Shown here one piece after another: positions 1 to 5,684 of a stretch of 5,684 bases of DNA; position 1 is the stretch's first letter; every line of letters begins with the position of its first letter. Both the position numbers and the translations under genes were made by a program. Under the pieces are notes generated by a model, which saw only the letters and a list, made by a program, of their open reading frames with translations, was not told the origin of the DNA and made no database searches. The stretch is from an uncultured Clostridiaceae bacterium (GTDB taxonomy: Bacteria; Bacillota; Clostridia; Clostridiales; Oxobacteraceae). The DNA is taken from the NCBI GenBank assembly GCA_937900065.1, contig CALCDS010000080.1, forward strand, positions 1 through 5,684, in the 5' to 3' direction.

Positions 1-700
1 TGTTAAATGGAACATTTAAAACTAATTTGTATGGTTTAAGCAGCTGCCAGATATTGTATTGCCGTAAAAATTTCCAAAAAATAAAACGGTTAAACATATA
101 TTCTATAATGCTGATAAATGACATTACCGCGCAAACAGTCATTGCAGCTTTGCTGATGCAGGATATCAACAGCGTCAAAACAGCAGTGACAATGGAACCC
201 ATTAAAAGCGAAAACACAGCGAATAGATAATGTGCTTTGCCGTTCCAGCAAAAATCAAACACAATATCTCCGGCAATGGGCTGTCCCCACATCCATAATG
301 GCTGCGCGGACAGCACAATTATGCAGGTAATAAGGTGATATGCCGCATTAAGCAATATCACAAACAATAAAGTGGCATATAACTTGCAGATGCAGCGGAT
401 ACGCCGTCCGTAAAGGCAGGTGCTTGGGATCTCCTCAATGTGGTTTTCGATTTCTCCTGCAAAAACAGGGGATAATACAAGTATAAGATTTATAAGGAGA
501 AATACCGGCAAAATGAAATTGGCAATTTCCAGTGCCAAGAAGTCAAAGGAATGAAAGTATGCTTCACGCAGCGAATCAAAAGCGCTTATAAATAGGGAAA
601 GCAGGGCATATCCTGCAAGGAGCAAAGCTGTTATACGCCGCTCAATCAAGTGTTGCAGCTCATATTGTATAACATGCACAATTTTTTTTGCATTGCTCAA
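1..700 (-). CDS. ABC-2 type permease-like membrane protein, TTG start, 3' end outside window
   Basis: The minus strand is open without a stop from 700 to the left edge (233 codons plus one base). The protein is strongly hydrophobic. A basic, cytoplasmic-looking N-terminus (residues 1-22) is followed by likely membrane spans at about 22-42, 56-81, 105-131, 157-181 and 183-203. The start is TTG at 700-698, read as MSNAKKIVHVIQYEL, five bases after an AGGTG Shine-Dalgarno. The TTG overlaps the TGA stop of the upstream permease (TTGA, 700-697), the same overlap style as the rest of the operon. There is no in-frame ATG near the start, and the next alternative, GTG at 686-684, has no ribosome site. 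Its position after an ABC ATPase and a first permease suggests it is the second transmembrane subunit of the same exporter, giving a heterodimeric channel. Family membership rests on topology and context rather than a diagnostic motif. The acidic stretch GEIENHIEEIPS (82-93) followed by YGRR lies between spans 2 and 3, where ABC-2 permeases place their cytoplasmic coupling region. Confidence 0.85.
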   Translation of the reverse strand, partial: MSNAKKIVHVIQYELQHLIERRITALLLAGYALLSLFISAFDSLREAYFHSFDFLALEIANFILPVFLLINLILVLSPVFAGEIENHIEEIPSTCLYGRRIRCICKLYATLLFVILLNAAYHLITCIIVLSAQPLWMWGQPIAGDIVFDFCWNGKAHYLFAVFSLLMGSIVTAVLTLLISCISKAAMTVCAVMSFISIIEYMFNRFIFWKFLRQYNIWQLLKPYKLVLNVPFN

Positions 701-1917
701 TCTTTCACCTGCTTTCTTATATACCCGTGATAACAAAACAATAGGCTGATAAATGCGATGATCAGGTTAAAGATTATGTTTGCATATATGGTCGGCACCG
801 CACTCCCGAATAGATTGATAAAGCGCCCGGTAGATACCAAGTCGGTTATTGATTGGAGCATAAACGGACTTAATTCTGCTGGCAGGGATAATGGATTAGC
901 AACATATTGGGGCAGGGCGACCGTCTTTGCCCATACAAATGTTCCGCCCCAATATGTTCCAGCCAAAAAGAAGGGCAGTAGAGCATTTTTACAATAGGCT
1001 GACAGGCATATTATCAAGCTGCTCATGACAAAGGCGGCGAGAAGCGAGCCTAATATCTGAAATAAATAAAATTTGAGCGCAGACCATGCAAACGGCGTTA
1101 ACTTAAATCCATACAAGCTCATAAGAGATATGTCTGCGTTTGAAAATCCATATACTATTCCTGTTACTGCAAAAGCCAATGATTGAAAGTAAAGTACACA
1201 AAGTATGCTAAAGAGTATTCCGGCAGCAAGCTTGCTGAAAAATACGCCCTGCCTTCCATTTTTAGCGGTAAGCAGAACGGATTGTGTTTTGTTTGTATAT
1301 TCATCCGAATAGATGCCGGCAAGCCCCAATAGAATGATAAGCATTGTCCAAGCAGGAATCATCCAGGCATAATTGATATCTGCGATTTCATCCCAACCAT
1401 CCAGATTCAATTCAATTTCACCGGCCTTTTCATACATGCCAAGCAGCTTTGTTTGAACCGCATATAAGAAAGAACTAAGTTTACCTTTTTTCTTCATTTC
1501 TGCTAAACTGGACCGTAAATTTTGAATCTCGTTTTGGCGGTCATCTATCCGTTCATAGAAATTGCAGATTTTATCGGTAACTTTGCTTTCAGGCAGCGAT
1601 GCTACTGGTATTTCATCGTGATAGTAAACTCTTCTGTACTGCTCAATGTACTCGCAGGCAGAAGAAGATAGAAAAGGCTTTATATCTTCATAGGAAATTT
1701 TATAGCCCTTGCTTCGCATTATATTGCCTAATTCTTCACTAGCAGCGGCTTGCTGAATCTCATTTCTAATTGGCCGCAAGGAGTATTTTACACCAGGATT
1801 GTCCCTAAACTGAAAAAAGATGAAAGCGTAAAATGCGGAAAACAAAATAACAAATATCCAAATATATTTTTTGCTTACAATCTTATAAAACTCTGTCCGT
1901 ATTATGTCTGCATTCAT
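697..1917 (-). CDS. ABC-2 type transporter permease with large extracytoplasmic domain
   Basis: A 406-aa membrane protein, expected to be the first transmembrane subunit of the exporter powered by the ATPase encoded just upstream. A short basic N-terminus leads into span 1 (about 19-37). A soluble region of about 145 residues follows (38-183), predicted to be outside the membrane by the positive-inside rule. It contains a charged, heptad-like stretch at about 118-145 that may form a coiled coil. Further spans are at about 184-203, 229-256, 280-307, 312-331 and 375-396. The segment EYTNKTQSVLLTAKNGR (206-222), after span 2, matches the cytoplasmic loop typical of ABC-2 permeases of Firmicutes. 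The ATG at 1917 overlaps the ATPase stop (ATGA) and has GGAGG nine bases upstream (1931-1927), so the start is secure. The stop overlaps the TTG of the next permease. The substrate is unknown; lipid-active peptides, antibiotics or envelope components are family-based guesses. Confidence 0.9.
   Translation of the reverse strand: MNADIIRTEFYKIVSKKYIWIFVILFSAFYAFIFFQFRDNPGVKYSLRPIRNEIQQAAASEELGNIMRSKGYKISYEDIKPFLSSSACEYIEQYRRVYYHDEIPVASLPESKVTDKICNFYERIDDRQNEIQNLRSSLAEMKKKGKLSSFLYAVQTKLLGMYEKAGEIELNLDGWDEIADINYAWMIPAWTMLIILLGLAGIYSDEYTNKTQSVLLTAKNGRQGVFFSKLAAGILFSILCVLYFQSLAFAVTGIVYGFSNADISLMSLYGFKLTPFAWSALKFYLFQILGSLLAAFVMSSLIICLSAYCKNALLPFFLAGTYWGGTFVWAKTVALPQYVANPLSLPAELSPFMLQSITDLVSTGRFINLFGSAVPTIYANIIFNLIIAFISLLFCYHGYIRKQVKD
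706..710 (-). promoter_or_regulatory. Ribosome binding site that supports the TTG start at 700
   Basis: AGGTG on the minus strand lies five bases before TTG at 700, inside the last codons of the 406-aa permease gene. Together with the TTGA stop/start overlap it supports this start over the in-frame GTG at 686. Confidence 0.6.
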
Positions 1918-2783
1918 TTTGCCGTTCCTCCAAAATAATAAGTATAGACATCTTCCAAAATAGGCTGAATGGGTTTTGCCTGCTCGAGAGGCTTTTTATC
2001 GCTGATAATGCGCACTTCCATGCCGTCGCTTCTTTGCATTACGTTGCCGATGGAATATAGCTGCTTGATACTATTGAATTGCTCATGCGTCAATACGGCA
2101 GACCATACCTTGCCCTCGACCGTGCGTATGAGGTTTTCAGTATGATCCATGCGCAGGACCGCTCCATCTTTAAGCAGAATGATCTGCCCGGCAATAAACT
2201 CCATATCAGTGACAATGTGCGTGGAAATAAGTACAATACGGTTTCCCGACAATTCCGAAAGTATATTGCGAAAGCGGATGCGCTCCTGAGGGTCCAGCCC
2301 TGCCGTGGGTTCATCCAATATAAGGATCTGAGGATCATTAAGCAGGGTTTGGGCAATACCGATACGCCGCAGCATGCCGCCTGAGAAACCGCCGAGCCGC
2401 TTGTTTGCGACATCCTTAAGGCCGACCAATCCAAGAAGCTCTGATACCTTGCTTTCAGCTTCCCTGCCTGACAGGCCTTTCAAAGCTGCAATGTATTTCA
2501 AAAACTTTTTGGCGGAAAAATTCTTGTACACTCCGATTTCCTGCGGCATATATCCTAATTTATCCCGATAGGCGGCCCCAAGCTCGGTAATATCGACCCC
2601 GTCCAGCGTAATGCGGCCGGCTGACGGAGTAAGGATATCGACTATCAATTTCATCAGTGTAGTTTTTCCCGCTCCATTTGGGCCGAGCAGTCCATAAACC
2701 CCGGATATAAGCTCCAGTGAAACGTCATTTACCGCTCGTTTTTCACCAAAGGTCTTCATAACATTTTGTATTGTCAATTTCAT
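1914..2783 (-). CDS. ABC transporter ATP-binding protein
   Basis: A 289-aa cytoplasmic nucleotide-binding subunit that hydrolyses ATP to drive the adjacent permeases. All expected motifs are intact: Walker A GPNGAGKT (34-41), Q-loop Q81 in YMPQE, signature FSGGM (133-137, a common variant of LSGGQ in ABC-2 exporter ATPases), Walker B ILILDEP (153-159) with catalytic E158, D-loop AGLD (161-164) and H-loop H189 in STH. Residues from about 215 to 289 form the C-terminal extension usual in this exporter class. I chose ATG at 2783 rather than the in-frame ATG at 2792. The GGGAGG site abuts the 2792 ATG with no spacer but lies nine bases before 2783, and the 2783 start gives an ATGA overlap with the upstream stop, as at the next junction. 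The longer form would add only MQF. No residue looks defective. The class resembles drug, bacteriocin-immunity and Na+ exporters, so the substrate is not predictable. Confidence 0.95.
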   Translation of the reverse strand: MKLTIQNVMKTFGEKRAVNDVSLELISGVYGLLGPNGAGKTTLMKLIVDILTPSAGRITLDGVDITELGAAYRDKLGYMPQEIGVYKNFSAKKFLKYIAALKGLSGREAESKVSELLGLVGLKDVANKRLGGFSGGMLRRIGIAQTLLNDPQILILDEPTAGLDPQERIRFRNILSELSGNRIVLISTHIVTDMEFIAGQIILLKDGAVLRMDHTENLIRTVEGKVWSAVLTHEQFNSIKQLYSIGNVMQRSDGMEVRIISDKKPLEQAKPIQPILEDVYTYYFGGTAK

Positions 2784-3580
2784 AAATTGCATCCTCCCGT
2801 CTTTGCATACAGGTGCATATGCTGCGCAGCATAAATAAGTTTTATGGTAAAGAGAACAAGACTGACTCCAAAGGCAATAGCAAGTGCTGCTATGCTGATA
2901 TTTTCAAACAGTTCTACAACTTCAGGTTGTCTGAGCACCACTGCGCCCGTGATAATCCATAAAGCAAGGAAAGCTGAAAGCGGCAATGAATTTTTGGCTT
3001 CTCCAATCAGCATCAAAGCGATAAAGCCTATAAAAAACATTGTGGTAAAGACGCATAAGATTAACCTCCAACCGTCTAAATAAACCGAGTTTGCAGCAAA
3101 GGCAACAGGGAGTATAATGACGATATTAAACAGCATTGCAATAAGCAGCTTTGCAACATACAATTGGGATACATCATATCGGCAAGTCATTTCAAGTTCC
3201 ACAACATTGGGATCGCGGTAATGGAGCGCATCAATGATGAAAGCTATAAAAGGCACAGGTGCTGACAATATCATCACCATAAGAGGAGAAAAATAGCTCA
3301 TAGCGGTTTGCATCAAAGCCGCACCTATGGAAAGGATTACGGCACAGCACATCCAAAATAGTGGAGACTTTCCCGACATTTCAAAAAACGCGATTTTCCA
3401 AAAGCGTAATTCCCAAACAGAAACCCGCCTTTGAGGAAGATAGGTACCGGCCGTATCGCAAAACTCACGTATTTCGTTCTTACTTGCAGCAGGCACATCA
3501 TATTCTTTAAGAAAGTTTATTACTTTCAATTCTTCCTTATCTAAGTTAAGATCCGAAACATTGGATTCCTTTTTATTCAT
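2780..3580 (-). CDS. Six-span membrane protein, candidate anti-sigma factor of the ECF sigma
   Basis: A 266-aa protein whose family I do not recognise from sequence alone. Residues 1-72 are hydrophilic and probably cytoplasmic, with acidic and basic helix-like stretches (LDKEELKVINFLKEY, then RRVSVWELRFWK). Six hydrophobic spans follow at about 73-95, 98-119, 141-164, 172-193, 199-216 and 227-251. A polar loop at about 120-140 contains HYRDPNVVELEMTCRYD. Sigma-overlapping genes of this kind commonly encode anti-sigma factors, and a cytoplasmic N-terminus of this size could bind a sigma factor. However, the HxxxCxxC zinc motif of the usual zf-HC2 anti-sigma domain is absent: the only N-terminal cysteine is C41. 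The start is ATG at 3580, with GGAGG (3594-3590) nine bases upstream and an 8-base overlap with the sigma stop. An ATG at 3658 would add 26 residues inside the sigma gene and looks spurious. The alternative is a third transmembrane component of the transporter. Confidence 0.85.
   Translation of the reverse strand: MNKKESNVSDLNLDKEELKVINFLKEYDVPAASKNEIREFCDTAGTYLPQRRVSVWELRFWKIAFFEMSGKSPLFWMCCAVILSIGAALMQTAMSYFSPLMVMILSAPVPFIAFIIDALHYRDPNVVELEMTCRYDVSQLYVAKLLIAMLFNIVIILPVAFAANSVYLDGWRLILCVFTTMFFIGFIALMLIGEAKNSLPLSAFLALWIITGAVVLRQPEVVELFENISIAALAIAFGVSLVLFTIKLIYAAQHMHLYAKTGGCNL
2793..2798 (-). promoter_or_regulatory. Ribosome binding site deciding the ATPase start
   Basis: GGGAGG on the minus strand directly abuts an ATG at 2792, too close for initiation, and stands nine bases before the ATG at 2783. 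This spacing favours the 2783 start. Confidence 0.7.
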
Positions 3581-4100
3581 GGTCTGATACCTCCAATATG
3601 CGTTCGAGCTTTTCAAGTCCATATCGAATTCGCGCCTTAACAGTGCTCTCTTTCGCATCCGTTATTTTAGCAATTTCGCTGATTTTAAAATCATGGTAAA
3701 ATCGCAGAATAACTGCATCCTTTTGTTCGTTTTGCAATTGCGCCATCGCCTGTTGAATGGATATCTTCTGAGTGATTTCATTTTCTATTCCAGCACCTTC
3801 TGCGTATTCGTCCGGATCGAGCTTTGTACTAGGATGCCTGGCTGCGTATCGCCAATAGTTTTTTAAATGGTTCGATGCAATGGTAAAAAGCCAGTTTTTA
3901 AATTCGGTCCGCCTTTGATAGCGGCTGATGTTAACAACCATTTTAATAAATACTTCCTGCGTCAGATCCTTTGATTGGTGATAATCGCCTATGTTCCTAT
4001 AAAAGTAAGAGAAAACAGACTGATAATAAGATTCAATTAATGCATCCATTGCAAGCCTATCTCCGTTCTTGATACTTTTTATAAGCTCTTGCTCGTTCAT
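3573..4100 (-). CDS. ECF-type RNA polymerase sigma factor
   Basis: A 175-aa sigma-70 family protein of the extracytoplasmic function group, the expected length for region 2 plus region 4 only. Region 2 spans about 20-86 and includes the core-binding block DLTQEVFIKM (45-54) and the promoter-melting stretch FKNWLFTIASNHLKNYWR (67-84). A linker rich in acidic residues follows (about 90-110). Region 4 spans about 113-168, with the helix-turn-helix ISEIAKITDAKESTVKARI (140-158) that reads the -35 element. The start is ATG at 4100 with AAGGTGG seven bases upstream (4114-4108), and MNEQELIKSIKNGD is a typical family N-terminus. A TTG at 4154 with AGGAG ten bases before it would give 193 aa with an atypical 18-residue extension. 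The gene heads the operon with a membrane protein and an ABC exporter, so it probably controls envelope or antimicrobial responses, perhaps including its own operon. I found no convincing ECF-type autoregulatory promoter upstream. Confidence 0.93.
   Translation of the reverse strand: MNEQELIKSIKNGDRLAMDALIESYYQSVFSYFYRNIGDYHQSKDLTQEVFIKMVVNISRYQRRTEFKNWLFTIASNHLKNYWRYAARHPSTKLDPDEYAEGAGIENEITQKISIQQAMAQLQNEQKDAVILRFYHDFKISEIAKITDAKESTVKARIRYGLEKLERILEVSDHE
3590..3594 (-). promoter_or_regulatory. Ribosome binding site deciding the membrane-protein start
   Basis: GGAGG on the minus strand, inside the last sigma-factor codons, is nine bases before ATG at 3580. It supports that start over the far-upstream in-frame ATG at 3658. 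Confidence 0.75.
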
Positions 4101-4251
4101 TGCATCGCCACCTTGTTTGTTCCCTCTATAAAGTAAAACACCACAGCCATCCAAAAAGATATAACTCCTGAATGAATTCCTGTATCTTTTTTATTATAGT
4201 CGGAATTATTAGATGAGATATTTATGGATATGTTCAAAAAATCAACATCAT

Positions 4252-4279
4252 ATTATATCTTAACATAAGACTTATTCAA
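4252..4279 (-). promoter_or_regulatory. Candidate sigma-A-type promoter of the sigma/ABC operon
   Basis: On the minus strand, TTGAAT (4279-4274) and a perfect TATAAT (4257-4252) are separated by 16 bases. Transcription would begin near 4246, leaving a leader of about 145 bases before the sigma ATG. A second TATAAT at 4198-4193 lies nearer the gene but has no recognisable -35 box at 17-18 bases. Both are pattern matches in AT-rich DNA, where chance hits are common. Confidence 0.5.
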
Positions 4280-4302
4280 AAATGTTTCGCGTAAAACATT
4301 TT
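4279..4302. repeat. Perfect 9-bp inverted repeat, possible operator
   Basis: The arms AAAATGTTT (4279-4287) and AAACATTTT (4294-4302) are exact reverse complements around a CGCGTA spacer. The core resembles dyad operators with a central CG, such as those of LacI-family regulators. It shares one base with the -35 box of the leftward promoter and lies about 70 bases upstream of the first fucO promoter candidate. No GC-rich stem or long T-run follows, so a terminator is unlikely. Confidence 0.55.
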
Positions 4303-4370
4303 CCATAAATGTATGATACTGGCTGTAGGATGGGCTGCCTGCATAAATATATATATTGAAAATACTCCTT

Positions 4371-4399
4371 TTGTCAGCGTAAAATTACCATAGGATAAT
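4371..4399 (+). promoter_or_regulatory. Candidate sigma-A-type promoter of fucO (distal)
   Basis: TTGTCA (4371-4376) and GATAAT (4394-4399) are separated by exactly 17 bases, each one mismatch from consensus. Transcription would start near 4406, giving a leader of about 180 bases. Confidence 0.55.
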
Positions 4400-4429
4400 G
4401 GTATAAGGTTCCAAGGGTATGTTAAATAT

Positions 4430-4458
4430 TTGTCTTTTTTCATTGCGTGTGGTAAGAT
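4430..4458 (+). promoter_or_regulatory. Candidate extended -10 promoter of fucO (proximal)
   Basis: TTGTCT (4430-4435) and TAAGAT (4453-4458) have 17-base spacing, and TGG immediately precedes the -10, an extended -10 feature. Each box has two mismatches from consensus, so this is weaker than the distal candidate. Its leader would be about 120 bases. Confidence 0.4.
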
Positions 4459-4584
4459 AAAAATGGATGTATTTACCAATAATTTCTATTAAAACGGGAA
4501 CAGCAGTTTTTGAGAAATACTCCAGAAGAATTCTAAAATGATGGCAGACAAAATAATATAATTTTGTGATGGGGAAGTGAAATA

Positions 4585-5684
4585 ATGTCAATCAGAAGAA
4601 TGGTTCTAAATGGGACGTCTTATTTTGGAGAGGGGGCGATCTCGGTCATCCCCGAGGAAGCAAAAAAACGGGGATTCAAGAAAGCTTTTGTTACTTCGGA
4701 TAAGGATCTTGTTAAATTTAAAGTGACGGATAAAGTGCTTGACATACTCAAAAAAGCAAAACTCTCTTATGATCTCTATGATGATATAAAACCGAATCCG
4801 ACAGTCGAGAATGTAAAGGGCGGTGTCAATGCATTCAAAGAGAGTGGTGCTGATTTCATCATCGCAGTAGGCGGAGGTTCCTCAATGGATACCGCAAAAG
4901 CCATCGGCATCATAATTGCCAATCCGGAATTTTCCGATGTTCGCTCACTGGAAGGAATGGCTGCTACCAAAAAACCGAGTGTACCTATTATTGCAGTACC
5001 GACTACATCAGGCACTGCTGCTGAAGTTACGATAAACTATGTGATTACAGATGTACAAAAAAAGCGTAAATTCGTATGTGTTGATCCGCATGATATTCCT
5101 ATAATTGCCGTCGTTGATCCTGTTATGATGGTTAGCATGCCCAAGGGCCTGGCTGCTGCAACAGGCATGGATGCTCTTACACATGCTATCGAAGGTTATA
5201 TCACAAAAGGTGCGTGGGAGCTTTCCGATATGTTCGAATTGAAAGCAATTGAAATGGTGAGCCATTATTTGCGGGATTCAGTACTTAAAGACGATATAAA
5301 TGCAAGGGAAGGCATGAGCGTGGCCCAATATGTTGCAGGTATGGCATTTTCAAATGTCGGGCTTGGCCTTGTCCACGGCATGGCGCACACATTGAGTGCC
5401 TATTACGACACGCCTCACGGCGTTGCATGTGCTCTTTTGCTGCCGTACATCATGGAGTACAATGCCGATGCTGCGGGTGAAAAATTCAAATATATTGCGC
5501 AGGCAATGGGAGTCGACGTTTCGTCCATGACTCCGGAGCAGTATAAGAAAGCTGCTGTAGAGGCTGTACGCAAACTTTCATTAGATGTAAACATTCCGCA
5601 AAGGCTGCGCGACATCAAAGTAAAAGAGGAGGATATTCCGGCTCTTGCGGCATCAGCAATAAAGGATGCATGCACGCCCGGCAA
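4585..5684 (+). CDS. fucO: Lactaldehyde reductase / 1,2-propanediol oxidoreductase, 3' end outside window
   Basis: An iron-dependent (group III) alcohol dehydrogenase that reduces L-lactaldehyde to (S)-1,2-propanediol with NADH, the fermentative end step of L-fucose and L-rhamnose catabolism. From memory it aligns with Escherichia coli FucO almost throughout, including PEFSDVRSLEG, GTAAEVTINYVITD, RKFVCVDPHDIP, GMDALTHAIEGYIT and FSNVGLGLVHGMAH. The N-terminal domain has nucleotide-binding GGGS (96-99) and D39, equivalent to E. coli D38, which favours NAD over NADP. Expected metal ligands are D196, H200, H264 and H278. Substrate-pocket counterparts N151, V153, F255 and C363 are present. The frame runs 366 codons to the right edge; E. 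coli FucO is about 382 aa, so roughly 17 residues are missing. The start is ATG at 4585, with GGGGA (4571-4575) nine bases upstream. No fucose or rhamnose genes are visible beside it. A related propanediol or general alcohol dehydrogenase is possible, but the FucO match is unusually specific. Confidence 0.95.
   Translation, partial: MSIRRMVLNGTSYFGEGAISVIPEEAKKRGFKKAFVTSDKDLVKFKVTDKVLDILKKAKLSYDLYDDIKPNPTVENVKGGVNAFKESGADFIIAVGGGSSMDTAKAIGIIIANPEFSDVRSLEGMAATKKPSVPIIAVPTTSGTAAEVTINYVITDVQKKRKFVCVDPHDIPIIAVVDPVMMVSMPKGLAAATGMDALTHAIEGYITKGAWELSDMFELKAIEMVSHYLRDSVLKDDINAREGMSVAQYVAGMAFSNVGLGLVHGMAHTLSAYYDTPHGVACALLLPYIMEYNADAAGEKFKYIAQAMGVDVSSMTPEQYKKAAVEAVRKLSLDVNIPQRLRDIKVKEEDIPALAASAIKDACTPG

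Larger units (their letters stand above)
4101..4584. other. Divergent AT-rich intergenic region without genes
   Basis: These 484 bases separate the leftward sigma operon from the rightward fucO gene. They are visibly richer in A and T than the flanking genes. They hold a leftward promoter candidate, two rightward promoter candidates and an inverted repeat, each listed separately. Open frames exist on the minus strand around 4276-4591, but they have no good ribosome sites, have low-complexity composition and overlap the fucO promoter region, so I treat them as chance. I see no tRNA, riboswitch or strong intrinsic terminator. Confidence 0.7.

Noticed and set aside
27..230. Plus-strand 67-codon frame near the left edge
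   Set aside because: It is the antisense of the second permease gene and has no protein features or ribosome site of its own.
3581..3658. Extended start at ATG 3658 for the six-span membrane protein
   Set aside because: The extra 26 residues are an out-of-frame reading of the conserved sigma region 4, and the GGAGG lies correctly for ATG 3580 instead.
4097..4150. A 17-codon minus-strand frame (MAVVFYFIEGTNKVAMQ) whose TGA overlaps the sigma ATG, a possible leader peptide
   Set aside because: The nearest AGGAG is 14 bases upstream, too far for good initiation, and the frame is short enough to be chance. Conservation in relatives would be needed to revive it.
4101..4154. Extended sigma-factor start at TTG 4154, adding 18 residues
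   Set aside because: An AGGAG lies ten bases before it, but the ATG at 4100 has a better site and yields the normal ECF N-terminus. The added residues do not look like a sigma-factor extension.
4286..4291. CGAAAC on the minus strand as an ECF-type -35 box for autoregulation
   Set aside because: No CGTC- or CGTA-like -10 element appears about 16 bases downstream, and the motif is explained by the inverted repeat.
4360..4523. Direct repeat AAATACTCC at 4360-4368 and 4515-4523
   Set aside because: Two copies of nine bases in AT-rich DNA can arise by chance. Their positions differ relative to the promoter candidates and no third copy was seen.
4276..4591. Two overlapping minus-strand open frames of 67 and 68 codons in the intergenic region
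   Set aside because: They overlap each other and the fucO promoter candidates, lack convincing ribosome sites, and read as low-complexity translations of AT-rich DNA.

Overview
The window looks like chromosome from a low-to-moderate GC Firmicute, most likely an anaerobic clostridium. The reasons are the strong GGAGG-type ribosome binding sites, AT-rich intergenic DNA, tightly overlapping genes, and the pairing of an ECF sigma factor with an ABC-2 exporter. This taxonomic placement is an inference; no marker gene is present.

Left part (1-4100, minus strand): a five-gene operon read leftwards. In transcription order it encodes an ECF-type RNA polymerase sigma factor (4100-3573), a six-span membrane protein of 266 aa in the usual anti-sigma slot (3580-2780), an ABC transporter ATPase (2783-1914), a 406-aa ABC-2 type permease with a large extracytoplasmic loop (1917-697), and a second, shorter permease-like protein starting at TTG (700, running off the left edge). 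Every junction overlaps by 4 to 8 bases and each gene has its own Shine-Dalgarno sequence inside the preceding gene, so the set is probably translationally coupled. The simplest model is that the membrane protein restrains or informs the sigma factor and that the ATPase plus two unequal permeases form one exporter or envelope-stress module. The substrate cannot be read from the sequence.

Middle (4101-4584): a 484-base AT-rich divergent intergenic region. It contains a good sigma-A-type promoter candidate for the sigma operon, two candidates for the rightward gene, and a perfect 9-bp inverted repeat that touches the -35 box of the leftward promoter. I see no RNA gene or credible small protein gene in it.

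Right part (4585-5684, plus strand): nearly all of a lactaldehyde reductase / 1,2-propanediol oxidoreductase (FucO, iron-dependent alcohol dehydrogenase family), cut by the right edge about 17 residues before its expected end. It would reduce L-lactaldehyde from fucose or rhamnose breakdown to (S)-1,2-propanediol with NADH. Nothing in the sequence ties it functionally to the sigma/ABC operon apart from the shared intergenic region.
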